64,000 bases of DNA, taken from Eustoma russellianum. Taxonomy: Eukaryota > Streptophyta > Magnoliopsida > Gentianales > Gentianaceae. How positions within the stretch are numbered: position 1 is the first letter of the stretch; each line of letters opens with the position of its first letter. The position numbers were made by a program, and so were the translations under genes. Where the stretch lies: positions 14,515,122 through 14,579,121 of the forward strand of contig AP025067.1 of the NCBI GenBank assembly GCA_036186865.1. Direction: 5' to 3'. Shown here piece after piece: positions 55,373-64,000 of this stretch. A model generated the notes under the pieces. That model did not search any database, was not told where the DNA came from, and saw only the letters and a program-made list of their open reading frames with translations.

Positions 55373-56464
55373 ATGCCTTCACCTCCGGGCCCTCAGGCCC
55401 CGGTGCTGTCTTTTGCCGCCGTTCTCTAGGGTTCTCCGCCGCCCAGACTTGGTCTGAAGCTGCCGTAGCGATTCAAGGGATTTCCATCAATCTCATTCGA
55501 TGATGAAGAAGTCGCCGCACTAATCGCGCCATTCCGTCTTGCACTCGTTGGCTCCTTCTAGCATGGACGTCCGGGTATTACGGCATTGAAGAAAGCCATT
55601 GATCGGGTTGGCTTCACTGGTTCCGTCTCTCTCAGTCTCTTGGATGAATCACATGTTCTCCTTCGATTTCAAAACGAGATTGATTATAATCATTGCTTCT
55701 ATCCTAGATCATTGAATTCTCTTAGTTATACATTGCGAGTTACCAAATACACGTTTGACTTTGATCCCCACTATGATGCTCCAATTGTGCCGGTGTGGGT
55801 TTCTTTCCCAGGTTTGCCACCATACTTGCATTATTAGGATGTGCTATTTGTCGCTGCCAGCCTACTAGGTACACCAATCCGTTTGGCTACAGCCACTAAG
55901 AATATACTTCGCCCTTCGGTTGCACGGGTTTGTATTGAGATGGATGTTTCAAAGGAACTGCCTGCTAAAATTCATATTCAAAGTCGTACGCATCAGTTTT
56001 TTCAAAATTTTATTTACAAAGATGTTCTGCCTTTTTGCGCAACATGCTGTATTCTTGGACATAAAACGGGTGATTGCCCTAAAGCCACCGTTGACATCCC
56101 CAAGGTGCAGGATGCCTCCAATGCGTGGAAGCCCAAACCTAAGGTGCAGGTTGATACGCAGCACCAGTAACACATGCAGCCGCATGAAGCCCTACTCCTT
56201 GAGATGACAGCAATACATGTAGAACCTCCTTTGAATACATCAGTGAATGACACACCTCAGCCTACTTTCAATCAAAATCTAGAGTTGTTAGGCAGGGGTA
56301 TAGATGACATCCAGCATGGGGCAGCTTGGATGAAAATCCACATCTTTCCTCGATTTCGGATACAGAACAGCCAGCTACACAAAATGATGCAGAAGCCACG
56401 TTACAGGAGCTTAAAAACACCTTAATACAATCATCAGAAATTTTATGCCATCGATTGCTGCATA
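55373..56464 (+). pseudogene. LINE I ORF1 remnant, first part
   Basis: It shows SISFDDEEVAALIAPFR, ALVGSF(stop)HGRPG, LLRFQNEIDYNHCFY, VTKYTFDFDPHYDAPIVPVW and an intact knuckle FCATCCILGHKTGDC. Stops occur near 55427, 55475, at 55559-55561 (conserved Trp) and near 55838. The C-terminal part continues beyond the copia element at about 62290-62410, where ELLSNLASTVEDADSLCFIP matches the ISRLQ..EFIPVVPRRKR region of the other copies. Confidence 0.8.
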
Positions 56465-57075
56465 TGTTAAAGATATGGATACTGTGGAGCAAGGAATAGG
56501 AAGTGACAAGAAGGTCATGGTTGGTGGTTAGTCATGGCATGTGCTTGGCATGGCTGGTTAGCAAGGCGCTGGAGTCTTGGCACGGTTGGCTGGTTGGCAA
56601 GGTGCTTGAGTCTTGGCACGGTTGGCAGTACAAGATTTAGACTCTGGCACGTGTGGCACGGTTGGCATGATTGGCACACCGGAACAGAACTAAGTCTTGG
56701 CACGTATGGCATGGTTGGCACGTTAGGCACGCTGGGACCGCAAGACTTCATAAGGCTGGCACGGGTGACATGCGGGAGCTGGTTCTAGCCCGGTGTAACA
56801 GAGTTTGCTGGTGCAGTAGTAAACTAGCTTGTTTCTCACGTGTGTTTTTATGTTTCTAGATGCTTCTTTAGATTAGTATAAATACTTGTATTAGCTGTAC
56901 ATTTGAAGAGTGAATAGAATTTTAGAATTTCCTTCTTCCTCAAGTCGAAATTCTCTTCTGGCGCCATAGCGCATTTTTTTCGTTTGCTCCGAGCTTCTTC
57001 GCAGTAAATTGTTTCTTGTTTGTTACGTCTTGATCAACTTGATCATTTGTTTTGATTTCTATCCAAATATTGACA
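56465..57075 (+). repeat. 5' LTR of young copia (611 bp)
   Basis: The LTR starts tgttaaagat and ends attgaca. The U3 region 56540-56770 is built from degenerate repeats of TTGGCACGGTTGGC-type units. A TATA box tataaata lies at 56877-56884, so transcription should start some 30 nt downstream. Confidence 0.93.
56877..56884 (+). promoter_or_regulatory. TATA box of copia 5' LTR
   Basis: tataaata in the middle of the LTR, repeated at 62088-62095 in the other LTR. It follows the repeat-rich U3 and precedes the presumed R region. Confidence 0.65.
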
Positions 57076-57088
57076 TGGTATCAGAGCC
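57076..57088 (+). other. Primer-binding site (initiator tRNA-Met) of young copia
   Basis: tggtatcagagcc directly follows the LTR end at 57075 and matches the 3' end of initiator tRNA-Met. Confidence 0.95.
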
Positions 57089-57179
57089 ATGACAATTCGA
57101 TATTGATTCATCGTATGCTCATGATCAAACACTGCATCGCAACATTTATCTTACGAATCACTTAAATTGAGATATAAGC

Positions 57180-57878
57180 ATGGCTAATACGAGTGCTGCT
57201 TCATCTAGCTCGCGAAGCAATCACGTAAACAATGAAAATCCAGCAAGTAGCCCGTACTACTTGCATCCAAATGATAGTCCAGCAATTGTCTTGGTTCAAC
57301 CTCCACTCAATCCGCATAATTACCACTCTTGGAGCAGGACATTTCAAATGGCGTTGTTGGTGAAGAACAAAACCTGCTTTGTAGACGGATCTATGCCTAA
57401 ACCTGCACAAAATGATCCTCAGTTTCAGGCATGGAGGCAGGTAAACACAATGATCCAATCCTGGATCATGAACTGCGTTTCTCCTTCAATTGCACAAAGT
57501 GTGATGTGGTACGATAGTGCTCTAGATGTGTGGAATGATTTAGCTATGAGGTATGGAAGTGGTGATCCTTTCAGGTTATCTGATTTGTTATGTGAATTTT
57601 ATGCTGTGAAGCAAGAAAATCTTAGCGTAAATGATTACTTTACGAAGCTAAAGGTACTATGGGAAGAATTAGCTTCATTAAGATCTGTACCAAAATGTGA
57701 TTGTCTTCGTTGTGTGTGTGATATAACTAAAAAGGTGAATCAGTTCATTGAGAGTGATTATGTTATAAAGTTTGTCAAAGGCTTGAATGAGGAATTCGAT
57801 CCAGTAAGATCACAGGTCTTCGTGATGACTCCTCTACCGGATATTAAAATTGTTTTTTGCGATGGCGCTGAAGTTTGA
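57180..57878 (+). pseudogene. Copia gag N-terminal part, frameshifted in a T run
   Basis: This is the gag capsid part, expected to assemble the particle. NPHNYHSWSRTFQMALLVKN and FVDGSMPKPAQND are typical of plant copia gag N-termini, followed by YFTKLKVLWEELASLRSVPK and the VKGLNEEFDPVRSQVFVMTP segment. The frame ends early at 57878. At the T6 run 57853-57858 one extra base moves translation out of the frame that continues with the zinc knuckle. The start is the first ATG after the leader. Confidence 0.88.
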
Positions 57879-59049
57879 GAGGAAGATTACTAATAATTCT
57901 GTGTCAACTAGTTTTAATAATGCACCTACAGCTTTGATTTCAAATTGTGATGATCAAGAGAGCTTTGTAGCGAACACGTATGTTAATAAGAAGCAAGGAC
58001 AGACATACAGGAGAGGAAATGGAAGATTTTATCAGGAAGGAAATAAACATTTGCAATGTAATCACTGTGGTATGATAGGGCATACAAGTGATAGATGCTA
58101 CAGAAAGCATGGATTTCCTCCTGGATTTAAGTTTAAGAATCAAGTGAATGCAGCTGAGGTGGTTGAAGAGAAGGTTCAGAACTGTGATGCTGAGATGCCT
58201 TTGTCTGGTCTATTTCCACAGGCTACGCAGTCTCTTACTCAAAAACAGTTCACTAAGCTTTTAAAATTGTTGGATATTGATGATGCTGTTTCAGGAAGCA
58301 GTGGAAATAAGGAGGTGCAGGGAGCTGTCATGACAGCACAGACAGGTATGTCCACAGGTAAGCGTTCTGTAAGTACTGATTGCGTTTGGATCTTGGATTC
58401 AGGAGCCACTGACCATATTTCATGCTCTTTGGCTTTGTTTCAGTCTTATAATCCCATTGATCATGTTTCTATTAAGCTTCCTAACAATGTCACAGTTGAA
58501 TCAACTCATAGAGGAGTGGTTATATTGCACAGTGGTCTGGTCTTGAAGGATGTCTTATATGTTCCTTCATTCTCTTTTAACCTTGTCTCTCTCAGCAAGC
58601 TTACTGACTCCCCTCATCTGCTTGTTTCATTTCATGATTCTGGTTGTTTGATTCAGGATCAGTTGTCCAGGAGGATGATTGGTTCAGCTAAGAAGCATCA
58701 TGGGCTTTACTATATACATGATTCCAGTTTACCTCTGCAATATGGAGAATCCAGTACATGTCTTTTGCCTTCTGCTTTGTCTTCCTCTAGTCTTAACTCT
58801 GATTCATATCTGTGGCATGCCAGACTTGGGCATGCCTCATCAACTAGAATACAAGAATTGCATAGGTTACATCCAGAAATACCTTCTTTTGATCAGAATA
58901 ATGTCTGTACAGTCTGTCCTTTGGCAAAGTTGAAAAGATCACCGTTTCCTATATCTGCTACAGCCTCTAAGCGTCCTTTTGATGTTATTCATGTTGATAT
59001 ATGGGGCCTTATAGGCACCCTACAATGTACAATCAGAGATATTTTTTGA
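57850..59049 (+). pseudogene. Copia gag-pol middle: zinc knuckle, protease, pre-integrase
   Basis: A CX2CX4HX4C knuckle CNHCGMIGHTSDRC lies near 58050-58095. The aspartic protease motif WILDSGATDHIS is near 58388, and the GAG-pre-integrase LWHARLGHASSTRIQELH near 58810. It continues without an ATG from the shifted gag frame. It runs out at 59049, because a base appears to be missing in the GGGG run near 59004, where the expected Trp-Gly-Pro-Tyr-Arg reading moves to another frame. Confidence 0.88.
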
Positions 59050-61742
59050 CTGTAGTTGATGACTGTTCAAGGTATACCTGGATATATTTGCTTAAGGCAA
59101 AATCTGAAGTTAGACAGATTTTGCAAAGTTTCTTTCATTATGTGTTTACTCAATTCAATGTTCATATCAAGGTCATCAGAAGTGATAATGGACTTGAATT
59201 TAAAATGACTGAATTTTATATGCAACATGGGGTAGTCCATCAAACAACCTGTAGTCATACTCCTCAACAGAATGGAGTGGTTGAAAGGAAGCATCAACAT
59301 CTTTTGGTTGTAGCTAGAGCACTTAGATTTCATGCTTCATTGCCCATTGATTATTGGGGATTCTGTCTTCAGCATGCTACATATCTGATAAATTTGATGC
59401 CATCTCCTGTACTTCAGTGTAAAACTCCTTATGAGATTTTGCATAAAAATCAGCCTATATATTCTCATCTCAGAGTATTTGGGTGTTTAGCCTTTGCATG
59501 TGACAACACTCCTCATAAAGCCAAGTTTGCACCCAGAGCTTTTCCTTGTGTCTTTCTTGGATTTCCTATGAATACAAAGGGGTACATTGTTCAAAAACTT
59601 GAAGACAAGTCTGTTATTGTGTCTAGAGATGTCTTGTTTCATGAGAATTCTTTCCCATTTTCTAATGAATCTTCCTTGCCATCAGCATCAGTCTCAGTTC
59701 CTCATGCTGTGACTGATGCACCTCTGCCTCCGTGCCCATCACCTCCTCAAGGACATCCATTGCATCAGTTGCCACCCTCTCCTGATGCTCTTCAGTCAGA
59801 TGAAATTGAGTCGTCCTCAGTGCCATCAGTGCCTTCAATGTGTTCATCTCCTTCTTCATCCTCAAAAGAGTCAGTATCCCCTCCAAATGATCAGATACCA
59901 ATAACTCACCTGGAGGTCCATTTGCCTCCTGCCTCTGATTCTGATCATAGATGTGTTAGGCAGAGACATGCTCCATCTTATTTGCAGGACTATTATTGCA
60001 ATCTCAGTCATTCCTCTATTGCTTTGGAACCATCTGAGTCTGTGCCATATCCTATACAGTCATTTCATTCTCTTGAAACTTTGGCTCCTGAATACAAGTC
60101 CTATATCCTTAGCATCAGTACTGATCAGGAACCTGTGACTTATCAGCAGGCTGCTACATCAGCAGCCTGGCAGCAAGCTATGCAGGTTGAGTTGGCAGCT
60201 TTGGAGGCTACACGTACCTGGGACATTGTTCCCTTGCCACCTGGTAAACAACCCATTGGCTGTAAGTGGGTGTATAAGGTTAAGCGCAAGGCTGATGGGT
60301 CAATTGAACGATATAAAGCAAGGCTAGTGGCAAAGGGGTACACTCAGCAACCAGGTATAGATTATGTTGACACCTTCTCACCTGTGGCAAAAATGACCTC
60401 TGTGCGTCTTCTTTTAGCTTTGGCATCTGTGAATCATTGGCATGTGCATCAGTTAGATATAAATAATGCCTTTCTTCATGGTGATTTATATCAGGAGATT
60501 TATATGGAGTTGCCTCAAGGAGTTCAGTCTTCCATCCCTAATGCAGTTTGCAAGCTTCAGAAATCTCTTTATGGGCTTAAACAAGCCAGTAGACAGTGGA
60601 ATGAAAAGCTTACTGTGTATTTACTGTCTCAGGGTTACAAACAGTCCAAAAATGATTATACCTTGTTTACTAAACGAACCTCAGAATCTTTTGTTGCTTT
60701 GCTCATTTACGTTGATGACATTATTGTAGCTAGTGATTCATTGTCTCATATTCAGGCTCTGAAAGCTCATTTACATTCCACATTTCAAATAAAAGATTTA
60801 GGTGTTCTGAGGTACTTTTTGGGACTTGAGGTGGCAAGGTCTAAGGGGGGGATTATGATTTGTCAAAGAAAGTATGCACTAGAACTATTAGAAGAGACAG
60901 GTTTCTTGGCTGCTAAGCCTGCCTTGACACCCATGGAACAAAATTTAAAACTGGAACATAATGATTCACCTTTATTCTCAGATGTTTCTTGTTACAGGAG
61001 AATTATTGGAAAGTTATTGTATCTCACTATTACAAGACCTGACATTTCATATGCTGTGCAACAATTGAGTCAGTTCTTAGATTGCCCCACAGAAATGCAC
61101 ATGAAGGCTGTTCACAGGTTGCTTAGGTATTTGAAGAGTAATCCTGGTCAGGGTTTATTGTTTCCCAGCACAGGTTCAAAGTTGCTAAAGGCTTATTCAG
61201 ATTCAGACTGGGCTGGGTGTACTGAAACCAGAAGGTCTATTACAGGATATTGTATGTTCTTTGGTAATGCTTTAGTATCCTGGAAAGCAAAGAAACAAAC
61301 TACAGTCTCAAGGTCTTCCTCAGAGGCTGAATACAGGTCACTTGCTGCAGCCACTTGTGAAGTGCAGTGGTTGTTGTATTTGTTGAAAGACCTGGGTATA
61401 GAACAGAAAGAGCCTGTAGAATTGTTTTGTGATAATAAGAGTGCCATATATATTGTTGAAAATCCAGTTTTTCATGAGAGGACAAAGCATATAGAGGTGG
61501 ATTGTCATGTTGTCAGAGATAAGTTTCAAGAGGGGGTGATTAAGCCAATGCCAGTCAAGACTGAGTTTCAGATGGCTGATCTGTTCACTAAGGCATTGAG
61601 TTCTCAAAGGTTGCAATTTCTGACTTCTGCATTAGGAGTCTGTAACATTTACAAGAAGTCAGAATTGAAGGGGGGTGTTAAAGATATGGATACTGTGGAG
61701 CAAGGAATAGGAAGTGACAAGAAGGTCATGGTTGGTGGTTAG
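59001..61742 (+). pseudogene. Copia pol: integrase, reverse transcriptase, RNase H (open, lacks own start)
   Basis: A 913-codon stretch. Integrase: VVDDCSRYTWIYLLK, IRSDNGLEF and NGVVERKHQHL carry the three acidic residues. The variable linker is Ser/Pro-rich. Reverse transcriptase: WDIVPLPPGKQPIGCKWVYK, ARLVAKGYTQQPGIDYVDTF and the catalytic YVDD at 60708-60719. RNase H: YSDSDWAGCTETRRSITGY near 61193, SRSSSEAEYRSLA and ADLFTKAL. All motifs are intact. The frame continues 67 nt into the 3' LTR and stops at 61740-61742. The ATG at 59001 is probably not used. Confidence 0.9.
61667..61675 (+). other. Polypurine tract of young copia
   Basis: gaagggggg lies directly before the 3' LTR start at 61676. 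It primes plus-strand cDNA synthesis in this family. Confidence 0.88.
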
Positions 61743-62286
61743 TCATGGCATGTGCTTGGCATGGCTGGTTAGCAAGGCGCTGGAGTCTTGGCACGGTTGG
61801 CTGGTTGGCAAGGTGCTTGAGTCTTGGCACGGTTGGCCGTACAAGATTTAGACTCTGGCACGTGTGGCACGGTTGGCATGATTAGCACACCGGAACGGAA
61901 CTAAGTCTTGGCACGTATGGCACGGTTGGCACGTTAGGCACGCTGGGACCACAAGACTTCATAAGGCTGGCACGGGTGACATGCGGGAGCTGGTTCTAGC
62001 CCGGTGTAACAGAGTTTGCTGGTGCAGTAGTAAACTAGCTTGTTTCTCACGTGTGTTTTTGTGTTTCTAGATGCTTCTTTAGATTAGTATAAATACTTGT
62101 ATTAGCTGTACATTTGAAGAGTGAATAGAATTTTAGAATTTCCTTCTTCCTCAAGTCGAAATTCTCTTCTGGCGCCATAGCGCATTTTTTTCGTTTGCTC
62201 CGAGCTTCTTCGCAGTAAATTGTTTCTTGTTTGTTACGTCTTGATCAACTTGATCATTTGTTTTGATTTCTATCCAAATATTGACA
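61676..62286 (+). repeat. 3' LTR of young copia (611 bp)
   Basis: Same length as the 5' LTR, with six substitutions seen by eye and no gaps. The pol stop codon lies inside it. It also carries the polyadenylation region. Confidence 0.94.
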
Positions 62287-64000
62287 GCATATACCTACAG
62301 TCCCAACTGATGAGGAACTTTTGTCTAATTTGGCGTCCACAGTGGAAGATGCAGATAGTCTGTGTTTTATCCCTTTTGTTTGTAAATGTCGTCGTCATCC
62401 TCCAAGTCAGATGCCTCGTCCTCCATGTACAGTCCTCACTTGTAGTGTTCTCGCTCTTCAAATTCACAGACTGAATCATCTTGATGTATATACTCTCCTG
62501 GAATATATACAGTTTGCTTACGTCATTGTCTTGATTGCGGTTATTGCTATAGCAATATCCCGTCATGCTTCTTTACATTATAGAGCCGCAACAACCGTCT
62601 ATAAGATTAACAAGGGCCCGTCTTCATTTGGGGTTCTCAGCTGCCAGCACTCTATGTGATGATAGAGTCTGGTGTTTCTGGAGAGCTGATTACATAACAC
62701 TTTTAGATACGCGCATGCATGCCCAGGTCTCATATTTTCAATTCAACGTATTATCAATTAATCACACATTTTGGCATTCTTGTGTATATGCAAGACATAT
62801 AGTGCTTGAAAGTCGTGAACTGTGGAATGAGTTAAGATTGTTTGGTGATTCAATTCACACACCTTGGGTTATTTCTGGTGACTTTAATACGTTTCTATGT
62901 CCTTTAGATCACAAGGGTGTCTCTCGGCCTTCACTATCAACACTTACGGATTTTAATAATTTGGTAGATCACTGCTCTTGGCATATAATTCCACATGCGG
63001 GTACTCGTTATACATGGCTTGTGGGTCAAGGCCTTGGACGGGTTTGGCGTCGCCTTGACTGGGTCTTTTGTAACAATGCATTTTATGATTTATTTCCCAA
63101 CATCCATCTTCATCATTTGAATAGAATTACGTCGGATCACTGTCCGCTTTTGATTAAATGCTTGCAACTGCCGGCTGCTGGGCCTAGAAAGTTTCGTTTT
63201 ATTAATGCTTGAGTTACACATCCTGAGTTTCTATCATATGTTCGAGATAAATGGCGTACATATCCAACAATTGAGGGAATGCGAGGTTTGTGCAATAAGT
63301 TAAAGTTGTTAAAGAAGGATATCTCACAATGGGATAAGGACATCTTTGGTAACATTTTTGACGAGGTATCCTATGCGGAGCAACGCGTGAGGGGTGCATA
63401 GGAGGCATATGATTTGAATCCAAATGATGATACAAGAACCGAATCTATATTGCCCAATCTGAATATTATTCTGGAGACAAAAATCCAGAATTAAATGGTT
63501 GAAAGAAGGGGAGGAAAATACTAAGTACTATCATTATCTGGTTAAAGATCGGCGTCGAAGGCAAACTATACACCAAGTTGAGGATGAGGATGCTACATCG
63601 TGTACCACACAGAGGGACGTACAAAATACAGTTGTGTCTTATTTTACCTCTTTGTTTACTGGGCAGCCTACTCTAAATGATAATGCATTGTTATCATGCA
63701 TAGCAAAGCTTGTAACTGCATTGGACAATGCTTATCTAATCGGTATGCCTACAAAAGTGGAAGTCAAGCAGGAGGTTTGGGATCTTGACCCTCAGAGTGC
63801 TGCTGGGCCTGACAGTTATAGTGGCTACTTCTTTCGTACTTGTTGGGAGATTATTCATAATGATGTTTATAAATCAGTAAAGGAGTTCTTCTTAGGCTTT
63901 CTGTTACCTAAAGCAATGGCACATACACTACTGGTTCGTTTGCCTAAGGGCACTTCGCAGTGCTCATTTGCAGATTATCGGCCTATTGCATTATCGACCT
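62287..64000 (+). pseudogene. LINE I continued: ORF1 end and partial ORF2
   Basis: After the copia element, the ORF1 C-terminus (near 62290-62410) leads into a decayed ORF2 start near 62560 (IIEPQQPS). The endonuclease has ISGDFNTFLCPLDHKG, TWLVGQGLGRVWRRLDWVF and TSDHCPLLIK, with a stop at 63210-63212 in place of a Trp. Further on, WLKEGEENTKYYHYLVK, LDPQSAAGPDSYSGYFF (near 63790) and CSFADYRPIALST reach the window end inside the RT domain. The rest of the RT and the RNase H are outside the window. Confidence 0.82.

Larger units (their letters stand above)
56465..62286 (+). mobile_element. Young Ty1/copia retrotransposon with TSD GCATA
   Basis: The element is 5822 bp with two 611-bp LTRs, PBS, gag-pol and PPT, flanked by exact 5-bp duplications GCATA. 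The two LTRs show six base differences by eye (about 1%), indicating a recent insertion. Coding is nearly complete and is broken only by two apparent single-base frameshifts. Confidence 0.95.
55331..64000 (+). mobile_element. LINE copy I (subfamily 2), split by a copia element, runs off the window
   Basis: ORF1 starts at 55373. The copy is cut at 56464 by the copia insertion and resumes at 62287. ORF2 continues to the window end within the RT domain. The GCATA duplication (56460-56464 and 62287-62291) shows the exact split point. Confidence 0.85.

Noticed and set aside
57201..57458. Minus-strand frame inside copia gag
   Set aside because: Antisense to a well-supported gag domain.

Overview
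This window is a transposon-filled stretch of a plant nuclear genome, probably heterochromatic. I find no host protein-coding gene, tRNA or rRNA. The plant assignment rests on several features. The LINEs are L1-type with an ORF1 that combines DUF4283 and a CCHC knuckle, and an ORF2 that ends in an RNase H domain, a combination typical of land plants. The Ty1/copia elements have primer-binding sites matching the 3' end of initiator tRNA-Met. A chromovirus-like Ty3/gypsy pol and a long LTR opening TGT..ACCCCGC are also present. I cannot name the species.

Layout. 1-419 is the end of a copia LTR. 420-3423 is a decayed Ty3/gypsy pol (RT, RNase H, integrase, chromodomain-like tail), interrupted by two intron-like GT..AG segments. 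3642-6800 is a 5'-truncated LINE (A). 6801-7711 holds no recognisable gene. 7712-29404 is one large minus-strand copia element with ~2.96 kb LTRs. Its 5' LTR is split by a solo LTR (17471-28401, TSD ACTTT), and that LTR is itself split by an intact LINE (B, 18234-24188). 30135-64000 is a chain of LINE copies: C, D, E, F, H and I in the same orientation, separated by (TA)n tracts, plus G (42938-49272) inserted in reverse at the end of F. LINE I is split by a young copia element (56465-62286, identical-length 611-bp LTRs, TSD GCATA).

How the parts work together. Two related LINE subfamilies are present: B/D/F/G (with short tails C and E) and A/H/I. ORF1 is a nucleic-acid-binding protein. ORF2 carries an APE-type endonuclease, a YADD reverse transcriptase, a zf-RVT region and RNase H. 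Wherever the junction is readable, ORF1 and ORF2 overlap by the four bases ATGA. B is the only copy with both frames open and could have supplied proteins in trans.

The most interesting signal is in the LINE 3' UTR. Starting 5-9 nt after the ORF2 stop in all six copies that can be read, there is a module made of a 19-nt box (consensus GTCTTCCATATGGATTGGC), a spacer of exactly 15 nt, and a 28-nt stem-loop whose stem changes by paired substitutions. It occurs one to three times per copy and I know of no described element matching it. A second, terminal hairpin near the poly(A) end also shows a compensatory change. These look like selected RNA structures, possibly reverse-transcriptase recognition or translation-related elements. 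The TA-tract chain, the ~6-kb F/G inverted repeat and a shared His at the fourth RNase H catalytic position are further points of interest.
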